DNA of 64,000 nucleotides from Bradyrhizobium genosp. L (GTDB taxonomy: Bacteria > Pseudomonadota > Alphaproteobacteria > Rhizobiales > Xanthobacteraceae): positions 1,240,001 to 1,304,000 of the forward strand of contig NZ_CP061378.1 of the NCBI RefSeq assembly GCF_015624485.1. Reading direction: 5' to 3'. A program made the translations under genes and the position numbers. Positions 34,395 to 42,587 of this stretch are shown here, in pieces (the stretch's first letter is position 1; each line of letters starts with the position of its first letter). Under the pieces are notes generated by a model. That model was not told where the DNA came from. It ran no database searches and saw nothing but the letters and a program-made list of their open reading frames with translations.

Positions 34395-34769
34395 TTGCTG
34401 CACGCCCATTCCCGAACCTTGGCCGTCGTCGCGCTCCTCGGCTTTTGCGCTTCCGCAGGCGCGCAGGAATCGTGTCCGGAGTTGGCGCGGTTGAATGCCG
34501 ACGCCGAGGCAGCGCTGAAGAAAGCCTCTCGACTTGCCGCGCAAGATCGTTGCGACGCGTATGTGCACTATTCCGTCGCCTGGGCCGACTTGGCAAGGTA
34601 CGCGCGCGATCACCGCGAACCTTGCGGCATTTCGGCCGCTTCGCTAAGCGACATTGATAAGGGCCATCGTAGGGCGGTCACGGAGCGCGAAGATGCCTGC
34701 GGAGGCCTGCGCCGCAATCCGGCGCTGCTTCAAGGCCGCACATTCCCTCCTGAAATTATTCGGCGCTGA
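34395..34769 (+). CDS. Small exported Cys-containing protein with probable TTG start
   Basis: A 124-residue protein. The signal peptide LLHAHSRTLAVVALLGFCASAGA is followed by QESCPELARLNADAEAALKKASRLAAQDRCDAYVHYSVAWADLARYARDHREPCGISAASLSDID. Four mature cysteines could form two disulfides. No good ATG precedes the signal; TTG at 34395 has GAGGGAG five bases upstream, so I take it as the start. Longer open extensions upstream run into the divergent transpeptidase gene and do not look coding. Function unknown. Confidence 0.65.
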   Translation: MLHAHSRTLAVVALLGFCASAGAQESCPELARLNADAEAALKKASRLAAQDRCDAYVHYSVAWADLARYARDHREPCGISAASLSDIDKGHRRAVTEREDACGGLRRNPALLQGRTFPPEIIRR

Positions 34770-34852
34770 TAGGTTGGATATAGCGTCGACCCCAGTCGCC
34801 GCTTCGGGGCGGAAGCAGATCGGCGAGACGTCGGGCAATTACCGGTCCGCGC

Positions 34853-35461
34853 CTACGCCTTCTTCGCCGTCAGCCCGTCGATCATCGCGCGCGTCAACGT
34901 CGCGATCTCGATGCGCAACGCGCCGAGCGGCACTGCGATCAGCTTCTGCTCCAGCCCGAGCGCGACCATGCCGTGCACGGCGGAGAACAGGCTGCGCGCG
35001 GTGACGCCGAGCTGTGTCGCGGTACGCTGCGGGAACAGCGCGGCGAGCGGCTTGTAGATGTGACGGAACAATTCCATCTGCTCGGTGATGGCCCATTCCG
35101 GCACCGGCTTGCCGGGCTGCATGCGGTGCTCGAACAGCGCGCGCCACAGTTCGAGATTGTCGGCAGCGAAGTCGCAATAGGCGACCGCGACCCGCACCAG
35201 CATCTCGCGCGGCGCCGCCGCGCCGCCGATCTCGGCGAGCGACAGTGAGGCGTCGAGCCGCGCCAGCGTGCGCGAGCCGACGCGCAGGATCAGCTCGTCG
35301 ACGTCCTCGACCAGATTGTAGACGCCGCCATTGGCGACGCCGATTTCCTGCGCCAGTTCGCGCGTTTTCAGGCCGCCGAGACCCTTTGTCGCAATGGCGC
35401 GTTCCGCCGCCTCGATCAGCGCTTCGCGCAGTTTCGCACGTCTCTCCAATGCTTTGGACAT
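34853..35461 (-). CDS. TetR-family repressor of the PspA-like operon
   Basis: A 202-residue regulator. The helix-turn-helix is LKTRELAQEIGVANGGVYNLVEDVDELIL (about 30-58), with a TetR-like ligand domain after it. The start at 35461 (MSKALERR) is preferred over one eight codons upstream because of the CGGGAAA site before it. It is divergent from the PspA-like gene over 112 bp that contain three identical 13-bp operator-like dyads, so autorepression and control of the neighbour are likely. Confidence 0.88.
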   Translation of the reverse strand: MSKALERRAKLREALIEAAERAIATKGLGGLKTRELAQEIGVANGGVYNLVEDVDELILRVGSRTLARLDASLSLAEIGGAAAPREMLVRVAVAYCDFAADNLELWRALFEHRMQPGKPVPEWAITEQMELFRHIYKPLAALFPQRTATQLGVTARSLFSAVHGMVALGLEQKLIAVPLGALRIEIATLTRAMIDGLTAKKA

Positions 35462-35487
35462 GATTTTCCCGTTGTTAACCAGCATCG

Positions 35488-35556
35488 TGAGCGATGCTCA
35501 AATAATTCTTGAGCGATGCTCATAATGTGGTACAAGTAATTCATGAGCGATGCTCA
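35488..35556. promoter_or_regulatory. Three identical TetR operator-like dyads TGAGCGATGCTCA
   Basis: Exact 13-bp copies at 35488-35500, 35510-35522 and 35544-35556. Each is an inverted repeat TGAGC-GAT-GCTCA. Centres are 22 and 34 bp apart, close to two and three helical turns. A candidate promoter TTGAGC (35509-35514) with TACAAG 16 bp downstream overlaps two of them. They fill the divergent region between the TetR gene and the PspA-like gene. Confidence 0.8.
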
Positions 35557-35573
35557 TAGCAGGGAGAGACCAA

Positions 35574-36269
35574 ATGTTCAAAACCGTTTTCACACTTTTC
35601 CGCGGCAGCATGGCGGCAGCGGGGGAGGAACTGGAAGACCGGACCGCGCTGGTCATCCTCGACCAGCAGATGCGCGACGCGGCCGCCGCCGTCGACCGCT
35701 CGAAGCGGACCCTGGCGCTGGCGATTGCCGGCGACCAGCAGGAAGGCCGCCGGCTTGAGGCGACCAATACCCGCATCGCCGATCTCGAGGTCCGTGCCAC
35801 CGCGGCCATCGAGGGCGGCCGCGAGGATCTCGCCCGCGAGGCGGCGCAGGCGATCGCCAATCTCGAAGCCGAGCGCGATGCCGCGATGACCGCGCGCGCG
35901 CTGTTCGCCTCGGAGATCACGAGGCTGAAGCGCCAGGTCGCCAATGCCGAGGCGCGCATCGCCGAGCTCGATCGCGGCCGCCGGCTGGCCCGCGCCTCGG
36001 AAGCGGTGCGCTCGCTGCGCCGCAGCGGCATCGAGGCGGCGCGGCCCTATGAATCGACGCTGCCGGAAGCCGAAGCCACGCTGAAGCGGCTGCGCGAGCG
36101 GCAGATGGAGGCGCAGGCCGCCGACGAGGCGCTGATCGAGATCGACGCCGCGTCGGGTCCGCTCGCCACCGCCGAAAAACTCGCTGAGCAGGGCTTCGGT
36201 CCGCGCATGAAATCCACCGCCGACGACGTGCTGGCGCGGCTCAAAGCCAAGCGCCCGCCCGCTGCCTGA
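35574..36269 (+). CDS. PspA/IM30-family coiled-coil protein
   Basis: A 231-residue, mostly alpha-helical protein. It starts MFKTVFTLFRGSMAAAGEELEDRTALVILDQQMRDAAAAVDRSKRTLALAIAG and continues as long coiled coil (about 25-190) rich in Ala, Glu and Arg. Length and helix pattern match PspA/YjfJ-like ESCRT-III-related membrane-protection proteins. The start at 35574 follows AGGGAGAG. It is likely de-repressed by the divergent TetR protein on envelope or chemical stress, together with the YiaA-like membrane gene 58 bp downstream. Confidence 0.82.
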   Translation: MFKTVFTLFRGSMAAAGEELEDRTALVILDQQMRDAAAAVDRSKRTLALAIAGDQQEGRRLEATNTRIADLEVRATAAIEGGREDLAREAAQAIANLEAERDAAMTARALFASEITRLKRQVANAEARIAELDRGRRLARASEAVRSLRRSGIEAARPYESTLPEAEATLKRLRERQMEAQAADEALIEIDAASGPLATAEKLAEQGFGPRMKSTADDVLARLKAKRPPAA

Positions 36270-36327
36270 ACCGCAAGCCTGAAACCGAAGCCTTGTCATC
36301 AAACCCCGTCTCATCAAGGAGAGTACC

Positions 36328-36603
36328 ATGAACCAGACCATCCAACCCCACAGCGGCGCCTGGGTTACCTTCACCTACGCGTCCTTCGCAGGCTCCGCCT
36401 TCCTGGTCGGCATCGGCCTGTTCTTCCTGCCGATCGACCTCTGGATGAAGGGCTATCTCACCATGGGCATCGTGATGCTGATCCAGACCTGCGTCACCAT
36501 GACCAAGACCGTCCGCGACAACCACGAAAGCAGCAAGTTCGTGAACCGCATCGAGGACGCCAAGGCCGAGCGCCTTCTGATGGAAGTCTCCAAGGCCGCG
36601 TGA
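36328..36603 (+). CDS. YiaA/YiaB-type two-helix inner-membrane protein
   Basis: A 91-residue protein with two transmembrane helices (about 16-34 and 43-60: FTYASFAGSAFLVGIGLFFLPIDLWMKGYLTMGIVMLIQTCVTM), the signature of the YiaAB two-helix domain, and a charged cytoplasmic tail. A GGAGAG ribosome binding site precedes the ATG. It is downstream of the PspA-like gene in the same orientation, and pairing of YiaA-like proteins with PspA-like proteins is seen elsewhere in alphaproteobacteria, so a shared envelope-stress role is likely. Confidence 0.85.
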   Translation: MNQTIQPHSGAWVTFTYASFAGSAFLVGIGLFFLPIDLWMKGYLTMGIVMLIQTCVTMTKTVRDNHESSKFVNRIEDAKAERLLMEVSKAA

Positions 36604-36654
36604 GCGGGGTCAATGCGAAGCGGCGAGTGCCTGCACCCGCCGCTTTCGATCGGC

Positions 36655-36776
36655 GTCGTCCCGGCGAAGGCCGGGACCCATAACCACGAATGTTGATTGT
36701 TGCGAACCGCGCGGACGACGAGTCCCGTCCACCATGCTCGTCGCGGCGTATGGGTCCCGGCCTTCGCCGGGACGAC
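36655..36776. repeat. Palindromic repeat element, family A copy 2
   Basis: A 122-bp element beginning GTCGTCCCGGCGAAGGCCGG and ending CCGGGACGAC in inverted orientation, each end a hairpin with a short unrelated centre. It lies between the YiaA-like gene and the five-gene ThiF operon, leaving about 140 bp before the next start for a promoter. Confidence 0.85.
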
Positions 36777-36918
36777 GCTGGGCTGGAGCGCTGCCGCTTG
36801 GGGCCAAACTCGCTTGGTTTCCTGAAGGGCTCGTTTACCCTGCGGCAAACAGCGTCAGGTTGCGCTCACTGCTCCTTAACAGGGGGAGTGCAGAGATCGC
36901 GCGCAAGGGGCTTGAGAC

Positions 36919-37974
36919 ATGGCGTCCACGGATAACGGCAATCCCGCTTCGCGCGGCAGCAGGGGCCTTGCGAAGGCGCGTGCGGTCGTTGACGGGGTGC
37001 GCAGCCACACCGGCTTCTGGCTGAAGGCGCTGTCGCAGCCGACCATCGATCTCACCCTGCGTACCCAGGCCGGCCAGCGCACGCGCATCGTCGAATCGCC
37101 GGGCCTGTCGCTGCCGAGAGCCGAACTCGACGCGCTGGTGGCGCAACTGCGCATCGTTGCCGCCAAGACGCTGCCGGAGGAGAGCCTGACCTACGGTATT
37201 TTTTCCGGCGAGCCGGAGCGGCTGGCGCGCGCGGTCGTCACTTTGATCTCCGAGGAGGAGACCGGGCGGCCGATCGCGTTCAACGCATTGTCGGTGATGG
37301 ACCTGCCGCTCGACGGCGAGCCGATCGCGGTCACTCATCTGGGCCTCGTGATGGTCGATCCCGAGGTGCGCGGGCAGGGGCTGTCCTGGGTGCTGTACGG
37401 CCTGACCGCGCTGGTGCTGTTCGCCCGCGACGGGTTGCGGCCGAAATGGATTTCCAACGTGACGCAGGTGCCGGCGGTGGTCGGCATGGTCGGCGACACG
37501 TTTTCCGACGTGTTCCCGTCGCCGCAGCCGGGCGCGCGGCAGAGCTTTGCGCATCTGCAGCTCGCCCGCGGCATCATGGCGAGGCACCGCGCGGTGTTCG
37601 GCGTCGGCGACGAGGCCGGCTTCGACGAGGCGCGCTCGGTGATCACCAATGCCTATACCGGCGGCTCGGACGCGCTGAAGAAGACCTTCGAGATCGCGCC
37701 AAAACATCGCGATGCGATCTACAACGAGTTTTGCGAACGCGAGTTGGATTACGCCCGCGGCGACGACGTGTTGCAGCTCGGCCGCATCGATCTCGCCGGT
37801 GCGCGCCGCTACATCATGAGCGAGGTGCCGCACGGATCGCTGCCGGCGCTGCTCGCGGCGTCCGCCATGCTGGCGCTGCAGCGGCTGGTGCTGCCGGTGG
37901 TCTACTGGCTCGACGACAGCCGCGCCTTCGGCTCGCTGCGGCCGCGCAGGCAGGACACCGAGGCTGCACGATGA
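36919..37974 (+). CDS. GNAT-like acyltransferase, first gene of the ThiF/E1-like operon
   Basis: A 351-residue protein I can place only broadly. Residues about 115-175 contain a GNAT-type acyl-CoA site: THLGLVMVDPEVRGQGLSWVLYGLTALVLFAR, with RGQGLS (151-156) as the pyrophosphate-binding loop. The segment before (SLTYGIFSGEPERLARAVVTLI) fits the fold. The C-terminal 35 residues are hydrophobic (LPALLAASAMLALQRLVLPVVYWLDD) and may bind the membrane. The stop overlaps the next start by ATGA. An acetyl- or long-chain acyltransferase role is an inference from the loop. Confidence 0.65.
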   Translation: MASTDNGNPASRGSRGLAKARAVVDGVRSHTGFWLKALSQPTIDLTLRTQAGQRTRIVESPGLSLPRAELDALVAQLRIVAAKTLPEESLTYGIFSGEPERLARAVVTLISEEETGRPIAFNALSVMDLPLDGEPIAVTHLGLVMVDPEVRGQGLSWVLYGLTALVLFARDGLRPKWISNVTQVPAVVGMVGDTFSDVFPSPQPGARQSFAHLQLARGIMARHRAVFGVGDEAGFDEARSVITNAYTGGSDALKKTFEIAPKHRDAIYNEFCERELDYARGDDVLQLGRIDLAGARRYIMSEVPHGSLPALLAASAMLALQRLVLPVVYWLDDSRAFGSLRPRRQDTEAAR

Positions 37975-38846
37975 CCTTCGACTATTATTCCTTCACCGGC
38001 CGCAATATCGGCTTCATCGACGAGCGCGAGCAGCAATTGCTGCGGCAGGCGCGGGTGTTCGTCTGCGGCGTCGGCGGCATGGGCGGCGCGGCCTTCATGG
38101 CGCTGGCGCGCGCCGGCGTCGGCAAGTTCGTGATCGCCGACATCGACCGCTTCGAGGTCTCCAACCTCAACCGCCAGGTGTTCGCCTTCGCCGACGAGGT
38201 CGGCCGCGAGAAGGCGGAGGTCGCGGCCGAAGCGGCCAGGCGGATCAACCCGACCATCGAGATCGAGGTGTTGGCTGCGAACTGGACCGGCGAGCTCCCT
38301 GATATCGCGCAGCGCTGTCCGGTCATCGTCAACGGCATGGACGATATCGCCGCCGGCGTGCATTTGTACCGGACCGCGAAAGCCGCCGAAGCCACCGTGA
38401 TCGACGCCTATATGTCGCCGCTGCCTTCGGTGATCGTGGTGCGGCCCGGCGATCCCAGGCCCGAGGAGCGGCTTGGTTTCCCGACCACAAACAAGGACTG
38501 GACCGCCATCACCGCGGACGATCGCCGCGCCGCGATGCGCGCCGAGATCGAGCACGTGATGCTGCATTCCTCCTCGCGCCACCATGTCGACCTCGCGATC
38601 GCCGGTGAAGTCGCTGCCGGCCGCCGCAGCCGGATGTCGTTCGCGCCGATGGTGATCTCGACCGGCATGCTGATGGCCTATGAGGCGGTCGCGCTGATCC
38701 TCGGCCGCAGCACCGGCACCGACTGCCGCGGCTGGTTCCTCAATCCGCACCGGCCCGCGGTCGAGCGGCCGCGCAACCCGCTGGTCGCCGCCCTGATGCG
38801 CCCGCTGGTACGCCGCGCCATCGACCAATTGACGGGCGGCCAATGA
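37971..38846 (+). CDS. ThiF/MoeB/E1-like adenylating enzyme
   Basis: A 291-residue E1-superfamily protein. The ATP-binding site is VFVCGVGGMGG (29-39), followed by Asp57/Asp59 in IADIDRFEVSNLNRQ, Asn/Arg in NLNRQ (65-69) and Lys81 in GREKAEV. A conserved acidic pair Asp124-Asp125 lies in VNGMDD. The two CxxC zinc pairs of MoeB/ThiF are absent, and no obvious catalytic cysteine follows, so it may adenylate a carboxylate without forming a thioester. It overlaps both neighbours by 4 bp. In Mycobacterium tuberculosis MoeY a ThiF domain is fused to a nitroreductase domain, echoing the association seen here. Confidence 0.88.
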   Translation: MTFDYYSFTGRNIGFIDEREQQLLRQARVFVCGVGGMGGAAFMALARAGVGKFVIADIDRFEVSNLNRQVFAFADEVGREKAEVAAEAARRINPTIEIEVLAANWTGELPDIAQRCPVIVNGMDDIAAGVHLYRTAKAAEATVIDAYMSPLPSVIVVRPGDPRPEERLGFPTTNKDWTAITADDRRAAMRAEIEHVMLHSSSRHHVDLAIAGEVAAGRRSRMSFAPMVISTGMLMAYEAVALILGRSTGTDCRGWFLNPHRPAVERPRNPLVAALMRPLVRRAIDQLTGGQ

Positions 38847-40042
38847 CGGCAGGCGTGATCGCCGATTCCATCGTCAATCTCTGCGGCGCCATCGGGCTTG
38901 CCGTGGCGATGGCGACGTTCTACCGGCGCGACCCCAGGAGTCCGTTGACCCGCCGCCTGCTGTTCGCGCTCGGCGTGATCGCGCTGCTGTTTCTCGACCG
39001 CGGGCTGGCGTGGTGGAGCGGCAGCGGGCTGCTCGATCGCCTCTCGGTGATTCCGGCCTCGCTGATCCCGCTCGGCGCCCTTGTCGTCACCGAAGGCATC
39101 CTGCGGCGGCACGCGCCGCGCGCGGTGAAGCTCGCAGCGCTTGGCGGCGGCATCGTGCTCGGCCTCGGCGGCATGCTGGGGCTGCAAGGCTTTGCCAAGC
39201 CTTACGTGGTCGCACTGGCGCTGTTTCAGCTGCTGGGCTTTGCGACCTGCGCGCTGCTGCTGGCTGCACGCGACCGCACGGCGCTGATGGCCTCGGAAAA
39301 CCGCAGCATCGCCCGCATGGCGGTCGGTGCGCTGGTGGTGATCCCGTTCATTCTCACCGATTTCCGCACCCTGTTCCCGGACATTCCGGTCCGGCTCGGC
39401 GCGCTGGGCGCGCTGCTCACCGTCACCGTGATGCTGATCGCCGGCGGCGGCGCCGAGACGCGCCGGCATGGCCTGGCGCTGATGGCGCTGCGGCTGATCT
39501 CATCGGGCCTGCTTGGGCTGGCCGCCGCGTTCATGGCGGCCGATGTCGATACGGCGCAGATCGTCCGCTTCGTCGCGGTTGCGATCGCGGGTGTGCTCAC
39601 CATCGGCCTGATGACGGATGCGCTGCGGGCGCTGTTCGAATCCCAGGAGCCGGGCGTGCTCAATTCCATCGCCGCGTCGCCGGCGCAGACCCGTGAGCAA
39701 CTGATCGCCGAGCTGGCGCGGCATCCGATCTTCGAAAGCGCGCGCCGCTTCCGCGAAAGCGAGCTTGCGCTCTACGATCCGCCGCTGCTGCGCGATTTCC
39801 TGTCCGAGCGGCGCGTGCTGCGCCGGCCCGACGCGCCGTGGGGCCTGTCAGCGGTCGCGCCTGCGGCCGAGCGCATGGTCTCGCTGATGACGGCCAACAG
39901 CGCCACCCATGTCATCGTGCTGGCGCATGATCCGCTCGACCTGATCGTGCTCGCGGTGCCCGTGACCGCGGCCGATCCCGCCACCGAGACCGCGCTGGCG
40001 CTGGTGCGGCGGCTGTTGGCACTGACCCCGGAGGCGACATGA
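38843..40042 (+). CDS. Polytopic membrane protein with cytoplasmic C-terminal domain, unknown function
   Basis: A 399-residue protein. Seven or eight hydrophobic segments fill residues about 5-255. A soluble tail of about 140 residues follows (LFESQEPGVLNSIAASPAQTREQLIAELARHPIFESARRFRESELALYDPPLLRDFLSERRVLRR...). The layout resembles the membrane input module of bacterial sensors joined to an unidentified domain; no kinase or cyclase motif is visible. It is the middle gene of the operon, joined by ATGA overlaps on both sides, so it may sense or export the product made by the surrounding enzymes. Confidence 0.7.
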   Translation: MTAGVIADSIVNLCGAIGLAVAMATFYRRDPRSPLTRRLLFALGVIALLFLDRGLAWWSGSGLLDRLSVIPASLIPLGALVVTEGILRRHAPRAVKLAALGGGIVLGLGGMLGLQGFAKPYVVALALFQLLGFATCALLLAARDRTALMASENRSIARMAVGALVVIPFILTDFRTLFPDIPVRLGALGALLTVTVMLIAGGGAETRRHGLALMALRLISSGLLGLAAAFMAADVDTAQIVRFVAVAIAGVLTIGLMTDALRALFESQEPGVLNSIAASPAQTREQLIAELARHPIFESARRFRESELALYDPPLLRDFLSERRVLRRPDAPWGLSAVAPAAERMVSLMTANSATHVIVLAHDPLDLIVLAVPVTAADPATETALALVRRLLALTPEAT

Positions 40043-41160
40043 CGCTGGAGATCCGAGAAGGTGACCGCAGGGCCGCATTCGACGCAGCCCTCAACGCCTA
40101 TGGCCCCGACAGTCCCTACGTGCCGCCGCTGTGGAGCGATTTCGACCGGATGTTCGACCCGGCGAAGAATCCCTTCATCACCGAAAGCCACGGCCGTTAC
40201 GCGCTGTTCTCCGCGCATCGCGACGGCCGGCCGGTCGGCCGCATCGCCGCCTCGATCCACGATGCCTCCAACACCAAGCACGGCACCCGCCACGGCGCGT
40301 TCGGCTTCTTCGATTGCATCGACGACACAGAGGTGGCCGACGCGCTGCTACGTGCGGCCGAGCAATGGCTTGCCGCGCGCGGCATGAGCCGGATCACCGG
40401 CAATTTCAATCTCACGGCGATGCAGCAGGTCGGCGTCGTGACCGACGGTTTCGACAATGCGCCGTTCACCGACATGATGTGGTCGCCGCCGCACATTGCG
40501 CGGCATCTCGAACGCGCCGGCTATGCCGCGACGTTTCCGATGACGACCTTCGAGATCGCACTCGACGGCGGCAAGCCGGACCAGCTGCTCGGCGACAAGC
40601 AGCGCGCGGTGCTGAAGGATCCCGACTTCACCTGGCAGCCGATCAAGCGCTCCGCCTTCAAGGTGAGGCTGGAGGATGCGCGTCTGATCCTCAACGACGG
40701 CTTCGCCGACAACCCGATGTTCGTGCCGCCGACCGCGGCCGAATATCTGTTCCAGGCCGGCGACATGATGTGGATCATCGACAAGCGGATTTCCACCGTG
40801 GTCTATCATCGCGGCCGTCCCGCCGGCGCGATCATCGCGATCCCCGACCTCAATCCGTTGATCAAGGCGATCGGCGGCCGGATTGGCGTCACCGCGCCGT
40901 TCAGATTCATCCAGCACCGCATGATGAACACCCGCGCCGTGCTGATCTACCAGTCGGTCTGCCGCGATCTGCACAATCGCGGCCTCAACGGCGCGATGCT
41001 CTACCGCACCGCGGTCGCGCTGCAGCAAGCCGGCTACCGCACCCTCGGCGGCACCTGGATCGCGGACATCAACGGCCCGTCGCTGCGCCAGGCCGAGAAG
41101 GTCGGCGCGCAACCGCTGCACCGGCTGCATCTGTTCAGCAAGCGGCTCGCCGGCGCATGA
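40039..41160 (+). CDS. GNAT-superfamily N-acyltransferase-like protein (YghO-like)
   Basis: A 373-residue protein. It starts MTLEIREGDRRAAFDAALNAYGPDSPYVPPLWSDFDRMFDPAKNPF and has a GNAT-like first half (GRPVGRIAASIHDASNTKHGTRHGAFGFFDCIDDTEVADALLRAAEQWLAARG) and a second half ending GTWIADINGPSLRQAEKVGAQPLHRLHLFSKRL. The pattern matches large uncharacterised GNAT proteins related to E. coli YghO. It is unlike the GNAT protein at 36919 in sequence. Joined to both neighbours by 4-bp overlaps. Confidence 0.72.
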   Translation: MTLEIREGDRRAAFDAALNAYGPDSPYVPPLWSDFDRMFDPAKNPFITESHGRYALFSAHRDGRPVGRIAASIHDASNTKHGTRHGAFGFFDCIDDTEVADALLRAAEQWLAARGMSRITGNFNLTAMQQVGVVTDGFDNAPFTDMMWSPPHIARHLERAGYAATFPMTTFEIALDGGKPDQLLGDKQRAVLKDPDFTWQPIKRSAFKVRLEDARLILNDGFADNPMFVPPTAAEYLFQAGDMMWIIDKRISTVVYHRGRPAGAIIAIPDLNPLIKAIGGRIGVTAPFRFIQHRMMNTRAVLIYQSVCRDLHNRGLNGAMLYRTAVALQQAGYRTLGGTWIADINGPSLRQAEKVGAQPLHRLHLFSKRLAGA

Positions 41161-42152
41161 GCGAGCTGACGGAGGATCTGCTGCGTGAGCTGGTCGCCGA
41201 GGCGCGGCTGGCGCCGAGCATCCACAACATCCAGCCGACGCGCTGGCGGCTGCTCGACGACGGCAGGCTGGCGCTGGTCGACGACACCGGCGTGCGCGCG
41301 CCGGTCGCCGATCCCGCAGGCCACGACGTCCGCGTCTCCCATGGCGCGGCGCTGGAAGGCATGAGCCTCGCGCTCAACCGCCGCGGCCTGTCGATCACGG
41401 CCATGACCACGATCGAGGAGCCGCTGTCGCCACGATTTGCGGCGCTTTGCAGCTTTGCGGTCAAGCAGGAGGCTACGCCCGATCCGCTGACGAGCCATGT
41501 GGCGCGCCGCATGTCGTGGCGCGGCAAGTTCATGTCGGCACCGGACGATGCGGCGGCGCTGGCGCAGCTTGCGACCGCGCGTGACGATGTGATCGTCATC
41601 GACGATCGAGAGGTGATCGCCGCCATCGCCGGCTGGGCCGACCAGGCCGAGTTCTGCTTTGTCCGCGACGACGATTACCGGCATGAGCTGCTCGACTGGA
41701 TGCGGCTGTCGCCAAGCCATCCGCTCTATCGCTTGAACGGCCTGAACCGCGACGCGCTCGCCATGAACGCGATCGAGGCCACCGCCGCCCGCTTCGTGCT
41801 GGGCGGCCTGTTCAGGCCGCTGGATCGTCTCGGTCTCGCCGCATCGCTGCTCGCCGACCGCGCCAAGACAGAGTCCGCTTCCGCCGTCGTCCTGTTCTGC
41901 CGCCCGGTCGGTGAGGACCCGCTTGCGACGGGACGGTATTTCTACCGGACCTGGCTGGAGATCGATCGCGCCGGCTTTGCGGCCTGTCCGATCTCGGCGC
42001 TGGCCGATCACCCCGATTTCAACGAACGGCTGCGAAAGCTCGGCAAGATCGCCAGCGATCAGCGCCTCGTCAACGTGTTCCGCATCGGCCGCCCCGCAAA
42101 ACTGCGGGAGCCGCAGCATTCCCGGTTGCCGGTCGATCGCCTCATCGTCTGA
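41157..42152 (+). CDS. Nitroreductase-fold (Acg/TM1586-like) protein
   Basis: A 331-residue protein of the FMN-dependent nitroreductase fold. The N-terminal flavin-site motif is APSIHNIQPTRW (19-30). It has two nitroreductase-like halves, similar to Acg-type proteins in length, with the second half carrying FCRPVGEDPLATGRYFYRTWLEIDRAGFAACPISALADHPDF. It may bind FMN without being a true nitroreductase, and could oxidise a heterocycle as in azoline-to-azole dehydrogenation; that role is speculative. Last gene of the five-gene overlapped operon. Confidence 0.75.
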   Translation: MSELTEDLLRELVAEARLAPSIHNIQPTRWRLLDDGRLALVDDTGVRAPVADPAGHDVRVSHGAALEGMSLALNRRGLSITAMTTIEEPLSPRFAALCSFAVKQEATPDPLTSHVARRMSWRGKFMSAPDDAAALAQLATARDDVIVIDDREVIAAIAGWADQAEFCFVRDDDYRHELLDWMRLSPSHPLYRLNGLNRDALAMNAIEATAARFVLGGLFRPLDRLGLAASLLADRAKTESASAVVLFCRPVGEDPLATGRYFYRTWLEIDRAGFAACPISALADHPDFNERLRKLGKIASDQRLVNVFRIGRPAKLREPQHSRLPVDRLIV

Positions 42153-42244
42153 TCGCGGCCGGTGTGCATACGCGCAAGACTCCTCTGTTAAAGCGTCACG
42201 CGGCCGTGCTATGAGCCCCCGCGAAGCAAAGACCGGTGGGGATC

Positions 42245-42451
42245 ATGTCGAAGCAATCGCTGCGCGAGGAGGCCGAACGCCTGATCCGCGAAACCATGGA
42301 AAAGCGGAATCTGGTGGTCAAGCAGGGCATGACCCGGATCGAGGCGATCTGCGGCAAGTGCGGCGCGCCGAACCGGGTGCAGGCCGAAAAGGGCCAGCCC
42401 CGCGTCAAGTTCGCCTGCAAGCAATGCGGCCAAAAGCAGGAAACGTTGTAG
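42245..42451 (+). CDS. Small zinc-ribbon protein
   Basis: A 68-residue cytoplasmic protein. Helical N-terminus MSKQSLREEAERLIRETMEKRNLVVKQG, then a four-cysteine zinc ribbon: ICGKCGAPN ... FACKQCGQK. The start at 42245 is chosen after GGTGGGG, over a GTG three codons upstream. It is 92 bp after the nitroreductase-like gene and likely separate from that operon. Such micro-zinc-ribbon proteins are common in Bradyrhizobiaceae; function unknown. Confidence 0.78.
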   Translation: MSKQSLREEAERLIRETMEKRNLVVKQGMTRIEAICGKCGAPNRVQAEKGQPRVKFACKQCGQKQETL

Positions 42452-42469
42452 GCGTTGCTGCTGTAGTTC

Positions 42470-42560
42470 CGTAGGGTGGGCAAAGGCGCCCTTGCGCCGT
42501 GCCCACCATTCTTGCTCCGTGCGTGTGATGGTGGGGACGCTTCGCTTTGTCCACCCTACG
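42470..42560. repeat. Palindromic repeat, family B copy 1
   Basis: An inverted repeat with outer ends CGTAGGGTGGGCAAAG and its complement CTTTGTCCACCCTACG. The centre is more diverged than in copy 2 (45391-45474). It starts 19 bp after the zinc-ribbon stop codon. Confidence 0.75.
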
Positions 42561-42587
42561 AAGTTGCGGCGTGGGTTAGCGCCGATC

